From Lycorma delicatula (taxonomy: Eukaryota; Arthropoda; Insecta; Hemiptera; Fulgoridae), in the NCBI RefSeq assembly GCF_047948215.1, contig NC_134465.1:48081946-48145945 (forward strand): a stretch of DNA of 64,000 nt. The letters are read 5' to 3'. Made by a program: the position numbers and the translations under genes. The notes beneath the pieces are model-generated. The model had not been told where the DNA came from and searched no databases. It saw only the letters and a list, made by a program, of their open reading frames with translations. This document shows, piece by piece, positions 45,370 to 56,389 of the stretch (its first letter is position 1; each line of letters starts with the position of its first letter).

Positions 45370-46105
45370 CTAATTCACGGCTTACACATACAACTTAATT
45401 TAAAATATTTACCATTTTATTTAAATATATAATATTTTTTCATTTATGTAATTCAATAATTTTAACTAAACCGCGTGCGCGCGTACCGTATTTAATTCAC
45501 GCGGGTCGGCACTAACTAAACTGAGGCTTGACGCACCGGATACCAAGTCGACCGGGCGATCGAGTTTGAGATACTGTTAGACCGAGCTATTTTTTCACAC
45601 TTCAAATATTATTCATTTATTTAATTCTACCGCTCAACTGTGACGTCACAACGTAGCATTTATTTAGAACATTTTTTTTGGGATGAGGGTGAGATTTTGC
45701 AAAAAAAATATTTTTCATATATTATTACTTTTGAATTGTTAACAAACGTGCCTAAGAAAAAATATCACCTTAATTATGGGAAATCTCGAGATAATGTGTG
45801 ACTTTGCTCTATAGTTTCTTTGACTCTTTAATTTGAAAATTTACTGACATCAATGTCCCATATATAGAAGTAATCTGACCAAGTCTGGTCAAAATCGGTC
45901 CAGTAGTTGTGGAGATATAAGGTGATTTATAGGCCAACACCGAACTCACGTAATACGAACATTAACTTCTGGAACATTTCCAAGTAGTTTTTTGGGTTCC
46001 TTAGGTGTCAAAACGTCAAGATCTGGTGAAAACCACCCAAATTGGACTGATTACAATAATTTCTCTTCTGGAACTAGCATTATCTAGACGAGAAAGTAAA
46101 ATTTA
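45370..46105 (+). repeat. Rep1, copy 2, uninterrupted
   Basis: It matches copy 3 in the same orientation and copy 1 in reverse, including the CGCGTGCGC-type G+C-rich segment, CTGTGACGTCACAACGTAG and the GTCAAAATCGGTCCAGTAGT phrase. It shows the intact TA target at about 45863 that is filled in copy 1. Confidence 0.82.
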
Positions 46106-46111
46106 GTAAAA

Positions 46112-46590
46112 AACGATCTCCCTGCCAGAATGTTAGCGTCTTGGACTTTTAACAGGAGGTCTCTGATTCGAATCTTCCGGCTAGGTATGGCAATTTTAAC
46201 CCACCGGTTTGGTGTAGTAGTGAACGCATCTTCCCAAATCAGCTGATTTGGAAGTCGAGAGTTCCAGGGTTCAAGTCCTAGTAAAGTCAGTTATTTTTAT
46301 ACGGATTTAAATTATAGATTGTGGATACCGGTGCTTTCTTGTGGTTAAGTTTCAATTAACCACACATATCAGGAGTGGTCTAACTTAATACATGACTACA
46401 ATTCATTTACACACTTACATATCATCCTCATTTATCTTTTGAAGTAATACCTGAACGGTGATTCCTGGAGGTTAAACAGGAGAAAGTAAGGTTTGACAGT
46501 TTTTATATGCTACCAAATATCCCTTTTCATTTTCCCACCCGTAATTTTTTTAGCTGATATGATGAATTTAATCCATCAAACAAAGAAAAA
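46112..46590 (+). mobile_element. SINE-B interrupted by SINE-A
   Basis: The head (TGCCAGAATGTTAGCGTC, TCTGATTCGAATCTTCCGGC) lies at 46112-46195. The body resumes after the insert at about 46493 (TTTTTATATGCTACCAAAT) and ends with the family words TGATGAATTTAATCCATCAA. The two halves match other SINE-B copies when joined. Confidence 0.78.
46199..46490 (+). mobile_element. SINE-A nested in SINE-B
   Basis: This is a full-length head to tail copy (ACCCACCGGTTTGG to TTAAACAGGAGAAAG). The flanks GGCAATTTT and GACAGTTTT are likely the worn target duplication. Confidence 0.82.
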
Positions 46591-47752
46591 AGTTAATAAC
46601 TTTTCTTTTTTTGTTAAATGTTATAATTTTTTGGTAGGAAAAGGCTTTTAAATTACATAAATTTTATCAATTGACTGCAGTACGACTTACTTGCATGAAA
46701 TAAAAAACAAACTATCTAAAATTATTATTAATTAAAACTGTAAAATAAACAGTTTAACGAATGGATTGGACTGTATAAACTGGTAATTTTTATGAAAAAA
46801 GTTAATTGCTTTTAAAAATAAAGTAGTTGTTACAAAGCAGAACATACATGAATATTTCTTATATGCGTATTGCTTTTAACTGGTTGATCCGTTGTTAACC
46901 GGTTTAAAAGTGTAAAAAATCAGTCAAGTGATAATAACAAAAAAAAATGAAGAAATTATAATATAAAATACAAAATGATTATTATATATTTAACCCTTCA
47001 AAATTATAATACGTAACAGATTTTTTCTAATTTATTTAGTATTATAAAATAATATTTTATAATAATTCCACCCTCAACTCTTAGTCTGTTGTATAATGCT
47101 AAGAAGATATTATTGTAACATGAAACGCCTACACCCTGTTACTTGATACTTAAAAGTCATTCTTTGTTATAACCATCTGAATAACTGAATCAGTTATGGT
47201 GCAAAAAATAAGCGCGCGCAAAAAACACGCACACACATGTATGTGTATATATATATATATATATATATAAAATACCAACCCTACTTTTATTTTACAATTT
47301 TAAACCAGTTTTTTTTTGTAACATACATTTTCTTTTGTAGTATGCAGATAAAGTTAAACCACAATGTTCAGTGATATATATTAGACTACGACCTTAGAAC
47401 CCCCATCAGATAAAAAATATTTCAAATCCTTTATTTATAACTATGTTATACTTATGGAAGGGTTGAGTTAGTTGTTTCATTCGTTTTTTTTGAAAATAGA
47501 TTTATCTGATATACATATATATATATATATACCTTTAAAGTTTATGCTAAGTTATTTAAGCGTAAAATGTGCATAAATAAGGTTTAGCATTTAAAAAGAT
47601 ACTTTTTTTGCATCTTTTTCTAATTTAACTTGTATGGGTAACCGAATTGTAAGTCCCTTTTTTGGAGATTATTTTACTTTGTAGGGTTTAAACCAATTAT
47701 TGTTTGACCGGCTGTATTTTGTGCCTAAGATTTATAAGATAATATAATTAAC
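46591..47752. other. A+T-rich spacer with TA runs
   Basis: TA runs lie at 47246-47269 and 47515-47531, with no gene. Confidence 0.4.
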
Positions 47753-49170
47753 TAGCCGCTCGGCCCGGCTTCGCCGGACCTCCCAGCCAGGCCTCGCTTC
47801 GCTCGGCGCTTTGGTTTTCCAGGTTTTCAACTGGGAAATTTTTGACGTTATCAACTTTACTCCAAGTTAAGAGCTTAATGTTTTTAGAAAAAATTTCATG
47901 CAATTTAGATACGTTATCTGATAACAGAAAATCCAGGTTTTTTTTTTAATTTACCGACATGGTGGCTGCGTTCCCAAACCCTCCCTCAAAAAATAACTCC
48001 CATATAACAACTGTGAAAACATTTTCGGTAGATAATTTGGAAAAAACAACATGATTTTTTTTTTTTTTTAACAGGGGGAAATCGCCCTCAACCCCCCCAC
48101 CTACTAATCTTTGCATACGGTCTGGAAAAATAACTTCAACTTTTTTACATGAATCGCTTTTAAATAAATACAATACTTTTCTTAGTTAGGGTTCATTTTT
48201 ACTCAGCTATACTTTGTAATAAATTTTCAACCTAAATTTTGTAACTGAAAACTTTGAGACTCAATTTAAACGCTTTTATAGTTTTATATATAATTTAAAT
48301 AACTTAATTTGAAAAACTGATGGATTAGAGACTATAATTCTAAATTTTTCAATGCTACACGGATACTTTTCATGAAGATTTATAAAAATTACAAAAAACA
48401 TAATCAAGAATAACTTGGATTCCATAATAATACTTAAAGATTATAATTAAGAAAGTCATTAATAACAAAGCAATTAAATATTCCTTAACTATTGTAGTGC
48501 TTTCAAATACACAATATTTTTCGTTTTTCCTTCGGGAGCGTACACAAAAAGATCCGTGGGGTTACCAACTCGCGAGCAAGCCACATCAGTTGCCCGTGTG
48601 AAAAGCATGGATTTTGCAAATGGACACCACACACTTGAAGCGATTGCCCTTGAGATTTGTTAGTTGATAGAAAAACAAAGTGTTGGAGAGAAATTTAAGA
48701 AGACCTGAAATGAGAACTTGATTAGAGAAAATATCTTAATTTGGATAATTATGTAGAAATTGAATACTGCATAAAACTATTTATTAAACTTTTCAAGCTT
48801 ACGAACAAATAAATACAAAAATGTCAAAATTGTAAAAAATTAACTTTTACACGTATAACTCGATAACGCCAAATCGTTAAGTGTCGTCAAAATTGTAACT
48901 CGATCCGCATCGAATTGAAAAAACCAACTAAAATCACTGGAATTTAACTTTTAAAGCGTGCGAACAAATCAATCCAATGTTGTCAAAATGGAAAAAAGTA
49001 ACTTTAACGCCGATAACACGCAACCGTTATGTCAGAAGTCCAAAAAAATTAGCTAATGTTCACCGCAGGGCTTCAAAGTATAGCTGTGCAAAATTTTAGA
49101 CAGATCTGTCCGGTAGATCTCGAGTTAAGTTGGAACAGACTGACAAACAAACATTGATTTAATTATATAT
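47753..49170 (+). repeat. Unclassified dispersed-type repeat with GCTTCGCCGG head
   Basis: It begins with a G+C-rich head (ACTAGCCGCTCGGCCCGGCT then TCGCCGG) and ends near the tail phrase GTAGATCTCGAGTTAAGTTG followed by CAGACTGACAAACAAACATT. Heads and tails of this style are common in insect non-autonomous repeats. No coding sequence was seen; the antisense 75-codon frame at 47946-48173 has no family features. The boundaries are estimates. Confidence 0.5.
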
Positions 49171-49309
49171 AAATTAAATCAAAATTTAAATGTAGAATTA
49201 TGGAATGTTTTCTTTTTCAATTATTATCGTAAAATAATTTAAAAAAAAAGACAACATATTTGTAGGACTTTCCTAGAACATAGGATTTCCTAAATTGTTA
49301 CAACTATGG

Positions 49310-49935
49310 GTTGTTTCTGATGCGCGACTTACACACACGACTTAATTTAAAACATTTATCATTCTATTTAAATATATAATATTTAATCGTTTATTTAATT
49401 CAATGATTCTATTGATTCAATGAACTAAAACGCGTGCGCATACCGTATTCGCGCGGGTGCAACGGTCGGCACTAACTAAACTAAAGTAATTTTACAACTT
49501 ACATAAAAGAAAATTTCGCTTGTACGGTCGGCAGACCGGTGTAGCCGCGAGGCTTAACGCATTAAGTACTAAGTAGACCGACCGATCGGGTTCGAGACCT
49601 AGTCAGACTCGATATTTTTTTACACTTTAAATATTAATTTATTTAATTCTACCGCTCACCTGTGACTTCACAACGTAGTAGCAGTTTAGAGCATTTTTTG
49701 GGGTGGGGGGGTATGATTTTGCAAAAGTTCTTTTGCAAATATTGTTATTTTTTTAATGGTTAACAAATATGACTAATTAAGGGAAATGTCGAGATACTGA
49801 GGTTGACCTTGATGTACAGTCTCGCCCCTTTGACCTTTTAAGTTGAAACTTTAATGGCATCATTGACCCATATTCAGACGTAATCTGACAAATTTTGGTC
49901 AAAATCGGTCTTGTAGTTCTGGAAATATAAGGTAC
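49310..49935 (+). repeat. Rep1, copy 3
   Basis: This is the same orientation as copy 2 and more complete in the G+C-rich segment (GTACGGTCGGCAGACCGGTG). It ends at GGAAATATAAGG, where a different G+C-rich block begins. Confidence 0.8.
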
Positions 49936-51060
49936 GTTTTAAGGGTGGGGTGCATCCCAACATCGTAGGGGAAGACACCCACCTATTGACGTTCCGGTCG
50001 CCACAGTACTCCGTCCCCGTTCCTAGTTCTGTTGGGCTTTAACGGGAATCGTCTATCGCCCTCTGACGTTTTGCATCTCATAGTTATAAACCTGGCTTCG
50101 TTGGAATGCCACCGACGTAAAATGCCTCGGTAGACATTTGCAACGATGATTTATTAATTCGGCTTTTGGCTTCGCTGTACGCCTCGTCCGGACACCTTGA
50201 ATGTCTTACATCGTATCCCTCTGAACTAGCTCACCGAGTTCGCAGAAGCGCGAACCACGCGCCTAGTTCTACTTATTATGAGCCAATTACGTGAATGTCT
50301 CGTAATTCGAGGCAAATTAACACACCATACCACCAAAGATGTTGATCGCAACAACGAAATTTAGTCCTTTTCCTTACTGAACTCAACTTTATTCAAACCC
50401 CAGACTTAGGTTACATTATGGGCTCCGGTCTGGTCCACTAGGGAGAGGCGGACAGACCTCCTACTCCCACTCGGCTCCATCGCAGAGTCCCGCGTGACAA
50501 TCGCCTCAATAAACCATCGTCGAGATACCGGTACACTCCACGGCTACATGGTATCTCATGCCGTCGGCAGTGCAGTTGCCATCTCGCCGACAGTGTCGCT
50601 TGCTCATTCTAATCTGCCCTCTTCAAAACGCCGCTAACCTCACAGCTGCATGGTATTCCACATCCATCGGCAGTGCAGTCGCCGTTCCACCGACAGCTTA
50701 TATAATTTGTCACCTCAAACCAAGGAGGGGGGGTGCAATCAAAACACAAAACATAGGGTTAAATGATTTAATTTCCGGATAACCAGGATCCGGTAGATCA
50801 AGAGTATACCCGATACGTTAAACAGTTAGCCCTTGACCTGCTGATACATACGCCGTTTGAATCGCGAAAATCGAACGACCGGTTGCCGTGATATTACGTT
50901 GGCACCCCATCTCAACGAACGGCGTCCCTGGGGCACTTAAAAATATTGTCATCGGACGGCTACCACTGCGAAGGGTGGGTAATCGGTGTGGGGGATCGAA
51001 AAAATTTTCAGAGCGGTAGAACTGACCGTTTTCGAGAAATTTTCGATTTTCATCAAAAAA
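49936..51060. other. G+C-rich block of unknown nature
   Basis: This is clearly less A+T-rich than the rest of the window. It contains an imperfect direct repeat with a period of about 102 bases (50544-50600 and 50645-50700; word GGCAGTGCAG-CGCC). There are no long open frames and no reverse transcriptase or transposase motifs. It could be a terminal repeat or leader of a large element, or a foreign insertion. Confidence 0.4.
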
Positions 51061-52602
51061 TTCGGATCCGGTTAAAAAGGATTAAATTTTTCCAAAACTT
51101 CGGTCGCTACTTTACAGAATTTCTAGTAGAACTGTATACCCTAATATATATTTCATTTGTTTATAAAACTAATAGCATCTTATCATTTAGCTCTAATCGG
51201 TTGTTATAGGGGCATCTTAGCGATTTGAAAATGTTGATAAAATGTGTCGTCATCAGGAGCAAACCTGTATGCAAAATTTCAGAGCGAATGGATAAGCGTA
51301 AATGCTTCAAAATTCGACTGAAAGGTTCCGTACCATGAATCTCACATACATAGTCCAAGAGTTAATATAAGAATGGTAAAAAGTAACACATTTTTTCTGA
51401 TCTTAGGCTAAAATTAATTGAGTTTTATTGATTTTAAAATATAATCTCCATCTCCTTTTTGATTTAACTTAATCTTTTTGTTAAATCTCAATTTCTCTGA
51501 AATTTTCTAATGCTAATTATCCAGACAAAAGTGATGTATTATTTTGTTTTTTTAATAGTAATTTTATTCTTATAACGTTACGCCAGTATTAACAAATTTT
51601 TTATCTTTATAAAATTAAAAAACATGAAATACGAATAAATAATAATAATTAAGATTAAATGGAATTATAAATAGAAAGATAAAAAATTTTAAAAATGAAA
51701 GAAAAAATAAACGAAGTTATTCAAAAAAGGAATTGATGATCGATGGCATACCGAATTAACAAAGAATAAAAAATAATAAAACGCGTTTATCTGTTAAATT
51801 ATAATGTAAAATAAAGTTTCAGCCTACCATATTATTATATTTAATGTCTTAATTATTAAATATAAACATCCTTATTGCTTAATACCATTTATACCTTATA
51901 CCATTTTTATCTTTTCCTTTTTTTTTTGTAATAAAAACGTGTTATTAGTTGTATAAACAAAAAATTATGATAATTATTCCAGTAAATGAATATAAAAGAC
52001 TGTAAAATTATGTACGGTAAGTAAAAAGAAAAAAAGTTGTAACATATCCAATAATTAAATATAATATAAGAGAAAATAAATGCAGTTTTGTAATAGTTCG
52101 ATAATTCCAATTTTTCGACAATAATTATTTATGCATTTTATGTATCAATATATAATTTTAATACATAAATAATTTATATATTCTGATATAAAAAAACGTA
52201 ATATAATAATTAAGTAATTATATATATATATATATATAAGTATATATATATATATAATTAAGTTATCATTATTTTTATTTATTATAATTTTTTTAATTTA
52301 TTATTTAAATACATACAGAGTGTTAAAACAATGAGGGAATTGTTAAATAATTTTTTAATAATTAAACAGAAAAATGAAATGTAACAAATGCTCCGTCCTT
52401 AAAACAACGTAATTTTCGGTAAAGTCTATTTTACCTCCAGCAGTCCAGGGAGAAAACTCAAAAATGTTAAGTGGATAGATTATAATTGTGATATATTATT
52501 TTAAAGAGCATTGAAAAACAAAATTTTAACGTAAAAAATTTTAGATTATAGTAACTAAAATAATAGCCATTTACTTAAGTTTTTACTTTCCTGGTATCAT
52601 GG
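51061..52602. other. A+T-rich spacer
   Basis: A TA run lies at 52219-52236. At 52314 there is a TACAGAGTGTTAAAACAATG word that looks like a mariner-type terminus, but no partner end was found. Confidence 0.4.
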
Positions 52603-52610
52603 CTCTAAAG

Positions 52611-52967
52611 CATTCGTTCTCAAAGTGGCGATAACGCTTCCTTGTGGACGCTGGAAGCCTTCAGGGTGGTCGATAGAAGGCCCGCAGAAAATTGGGGGGA
52701 CGTTCAGATGGTCTAGGAAGGCGATGGCTGATTAAAAAAAAAAAAAAGGAGGCAAAGATTGTGTTTTCCTGATATTTCACACATTTTTGATATTTAAAAA
52801 TTTAAAGTAAAATACAACTCAGATATAATTGTATATTGCATTTCAACTCAGAAATAGGATATGCCACGTTTAAAAATAATATATCAACTGATGTTTTTAA
52901 GAGAGTATCTTAAGAAAAATTTTGATTCTCAGTGAGGGCGGTGCGCGATAAAAATTGAGTATCAATG
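52611..52967. mobile_element. hAT-like MITE, 357 bp
   Basis: The left end CATTCGTTCTCAAAG and inverted right end CATTGATACTCAATT form short imperfect inverted repeats. The flanking octamers CTCTAAAG and CTCTGGAA are similar and may be a worn 8-bp target duplication. Internal G+C-rich words (GGCGATAACGC, GTGGACGCTGGAAG) continue the left end. There is no coding sequence. Confidence 0.55.
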
Positions 52968-53516
52968 CTCTGGAAGTATTCTGCAAGTAGAAAAGAATGG
53001 TAATCGATAAAAAAAATAGGGTTTCGGTTTTTTTCATTTCTCTACGTTTTATGATCCAGGGATCCCATAAAACAGAAAAAAGTGGGGGGCTTTGATTTAT
53101 TCATATGGGTTTCTTTTTTTTCTTCTGAGTTTTATTAAAAGGATTTTGTTTTAGAGATGTTGCTTTTTGTACTTTTTTTCGGACGTGTGTTGGCATATTT
53201 GAAGCTTAGTAATTTTTGACTGGATAAACTGATTTCTGTACAGTGATTCATGTGTATGGGGGAAATTGTTGGTAAAAGTTTGAGGTCAATATCTAAAGGG
53301 TGGGTGGGAGGTTTTATAGTTCATTTTCCCAAAATTTTAGAAACTGTACTTTATCTTAGGATTAGTACATGTATGCATGCTTATCTTACCATTATTAAAA
53401 AGATTTTGATTCAAAATTCCTCCTTCCCCAAACACCGAAAAAAAGCTATTTTTTTTTATTTATTATTTATATTTTAACCGAAGTTTTTTTTTAATGTCTT
53501 ACTAGGCATAATAGTA

Positions 53517-53792
53517 ATCCATCGGATTAGTCTAGTGGTGAACGCGTCTTCCCAAATCAGCTGATTTGGAAGTCGAGAGTTCTAGCGTTCAAGTCCTAGT
53601 AAAGGCAGTTACTTTTATACGGATTTGAATACTAGATCGTGGATACCGATGTTCTTTGGTGGTTGGATTTCAATTAACCACACATCTCAGGAATGGTCAA
53701 ACTGAGACTGTACATACTCACTTATACTCATACTTATCATCCTCTGAAGTAATAACCTGAACGGTAATTCCCAGTAGCTAAGCAGAAAAAGA
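53517..53792 (+). mobile_element. SINE-A, complete
   Basis: It runs from the head ATCCATCGGATTAGTCTAGT, with A box AGTCTAGTGGTG and B box GTTCAAGTCC, to the tail AGCTAAGCAGAAAAAG. The words AGGCATAATAGTA and AGGCATAGTATTA flank it and are probably the diverged target duplication. Confidence 0.85.
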
Positions 53793-53904
53793 GGCATAGT
53801 ATTAGTGCGAGCAACCAAACAAAATCTTTGGTGACAATATTGGTATTGCAAGAGCCGATCAAATTTTAAAAATATCGATTTTTTGAATTTATTTAAACTT
53901 TTAG

Positions 53905-54295
53905 TAATAATATTACAATAAAATTTCATCATAATTTACTTCCACCCTTAAAAAATAAATCTTTGATTTCTCAAAAGAAAGACATGACAAGAGAAAATTG
54001 ACTACGTTACGCCAATTACATCAAGTCAACCATTACTCGAAGATAATAATTTTTTATTGGTTGTACATTTTTAGTGGAACTTTTTTAAATTTCTTCCATT
54101 TAACACAGTAAACAGAGAAATCAAAGATTTTCTTAGAAGATGATTTTGAAGTTGGGGGAGCATAAAAAAATAAATATCGACTATTTTTTAATCCTAAAAC
54201 ATTTTTGATGTAATTAAACGTATAATGACAGTTTTACAATAAAAATTCATCATATATTACCCCTACCCCAAAAAAATAAATCTTAGGAACTTTTT
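53905..54295. repeat. Two-copy direct repeat, offset about 326 bp
   Basis: Segments 53905-53975 and 54230-54295 share CAATAAAA-TTCATCAT, TTAC then CC-ACCC, and AAAAAATAAATCTT. The sequence before each also shares an AAATATCGA-TTTTT pattern. The function and class are unknown. Confidence 0.55.
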
Positions 54296-55002
54296 TCATT
54301 ATAATTATTTTTCCACTATATAAGAATAAATATAACAATTTCCAGGAAAGTATTACAACTTACCACATTTTTTTTTTTTACAGTTAGTGAAAAATTATTT
54401 TACAGATGCTTTGCAATTCATTTAAAAAAGATTTTTAAAAATATGTTTTGTTACCGCGCAGGATCATTGGAGTAGAGGAAATTCTTATATTAGTTTGAAG
54501 GCCTATTGATGTAGAAAATATAGATGCATTAATTCCTTTTCTAAAGCAAGATATAGCTAAAAAATGAAAAATATGAATTTTGCGGTGAGGGTGAATATTA
54601 AATAAAACTTTTCGGTAATTTGTAATTTTGATTAAAAAAAACTTGAACTTTTTTTGAAAAATCTTTTAGGTGCTCCAGTAAAGATTTGAAATCTTATTTC
54701 GGTTAAAACACCCCTATTCCTTTTGTCAATTCTTATAAAAATTTCATACATCTCTCCAAAGGTAGTCCTTGTCTACCAAGTTTGAAGAAAATCGGTCTAC
54801 GGGATATATAGGCCAAAATACATAATTATACGTGCGCACAAACATTGCGAAACATTAGAATAATTTTTTTTAGCAGATTATTTATAATTTATTGAAAGTA
54901 TTATTTTTGTTAAAAAAAATTATTAATGTCTCCTAAGGCTCACAATAAAACAATTTTTTTTTAAGTGATCTGTATACAGAATAATTCAAAATTATATTCA
55001 AT
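54296..55002. other. Spacer, probably repeat-derived
   Basis: The phrase near 54776 (TACCAAGTTTGAAGAAAATC then GGTCTACGGGATATATAGGC) resembles one in Rep1, so this may be a distant relative of that repeat. Confidence 0.4.
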
Positions 55003-55014
55003 CTCGTAACTCGA

Positions 55015-56342
55015 GATAACATCTCTCATGGAATATATTGAAGAGTTATACGGAGGAAATGAATTAGAAAATGGTGTTATAGAGGAAATTTAAGAGGATG
55101 AAATGGGAGAAACAATACTCAGATCTGAATTTAAGAGAGCATTAAAAGATTTGAATAGCAGAAAGGCTCCTGGAATAGACGGAATACCTGTAGAATTACT
55201 GCGCAGTACAGGTAAGAAAGCGATTGATAGATTATACAAACTGGTGTGTAATATTTATGAAAAAGGGGAAGTTCCGTCAGACTTCAAAAAAGTGTTATAG
55301 TCATGATACCAAAGAAAGCAAGAACAGATAAATGTGAAGAATACAGAACAATTAGTTTAACTAGACATGCATCAAAAATCTTAACTAGAATTCTATACAG
55401 AAGAATTGAGAGGAGAGTGGAGGAAGTGTTAGGAGAAGACCAATTTGGTTTCAGAAAAGGTATAGGGACACGGGAAGCAATTTTACGCCTCAGCTTAATA
55501 GTAGAAGGAAGATTAAAAAAATACAAACCAACATACTTGACATTTATAGACTTAGAGAAGGCATTCGATAACATAGACTGGAATAAAATGTTCAGCATTT
55601 TAAATAAATTATGGTTGAAATACAGAGATAGAAGAACATTGCAAACATTTACAGAAACCAAACAGCAACAGTAATAATTGAAGAACATAAGAAAGAAGCC
55701 GTAATAAGAAAGGGAGTCCGACAAGGATGTTCCCTATCCCCGTTACTTTTTAATCTTTACATGGAACTAGCAGTTAATGATGTTAAAGAACAATTTAGAT
55801 TCGGAGTAACAGTACAAGCTGAAAACATAAAGACGCTACGATTTGCTGATGATATAGTAACACTAGCTGAGAGTAAAAAGGATTTAGAAGAAACAATGAA
55901 TGGCATGGATGAAGTCCTGCGCAAGAACTATCGCATGAAAATAAACAAGAACAAAACAAAAGTAATGAAATGTAGTAGAAATAACAAAAATGGACCACTG
56001 AATGTGAAAAAGAGAATGTTAAAAATCAGATGGGTGGATAAAGTGACAAATGAAGAGGTATTTCGGCAAATACATGAAGAAAGAAGTATTTGGAAAAATA
56101 TAGCTAAACGAAGAGACAGACTTATAGGCCACATATTAAGGCATTCTGGAATAGTCGCTTTAATACTGGAAGGACATGTAGAAGGAAAGAATTGTGTAGG
56201 CAGACCACGTTTGGAATATGTAAAACAAAATGTTAGGGATGTAGGATGTAGGGGCTATATCGAAATGAAACGACTAGCTCTAGATATAGGGAATCTTGGA
56301 GAGCTGCATCAAATCAGTCAAATGACTGAAGACAAAAAAAAA
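55015..56342 (+). mobile_element. LINE family A, longest copy, with 12-bp target duplication
   Basis: The 12 bases CTCGTAACTCGA flank the element exactly (55003-55014 and 56343-56354). It starts within the linker before the polymerase and ends GACTGAAGACAAAAAAAAA. Relative to sister copies it lacks about 279 bases inside the tail. Endonuclease and ORF1 are absent, so it is a dead-on-arrival 5'-truncated insertion. Confidence 0.92.
55035..56289 (+). pseudogene. LINE A reverse transcriptase (fingers to tail), frameshifted
   Basis: The upstream part reads MEYIEELYGGNELENGV, a stop at 55090, then FKRALKDLNSRKAPGIDGIP (the finger block). A shift near 55295 leads to MIPKKARTDKCEEYRTISLT and GEDQFGFRKGIGTREAILRL. 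Then comes TYLTFIDLEKAFDNIDWNKM, motif A with its Asp. A further shift near 55650 leads to RQGCSLSPLLFNLYMELAVN and RFADDIVTLAESKKDL, with both motif C aspartates. The tail jumps from NGPLNVK directly to KRMLKIRWVDKVTNEEVFRQ, missing 93 codons with the frame kept, and goes on to GHILRHSGIVALILEG. Confidence 0.9.
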
Positions 56343-56389
56343 CTCGTAACTCGACAAATGATGAAGTAAATTTAATTTGATAATACTCC

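Noticed and set aside
50558..51209. 74- and 87-codon frames in the G+C-rich block
   Set aside because: The first spans the imperfect ~102-base repeat and the second low-complexity sequence. Neither resembles a known family.
52314..52345. Mariner-type left end (CAGAGTGTTAAAAC)
   Set aside because: No matching inverted end or transposase was found downstream, so an element cannot be defined.
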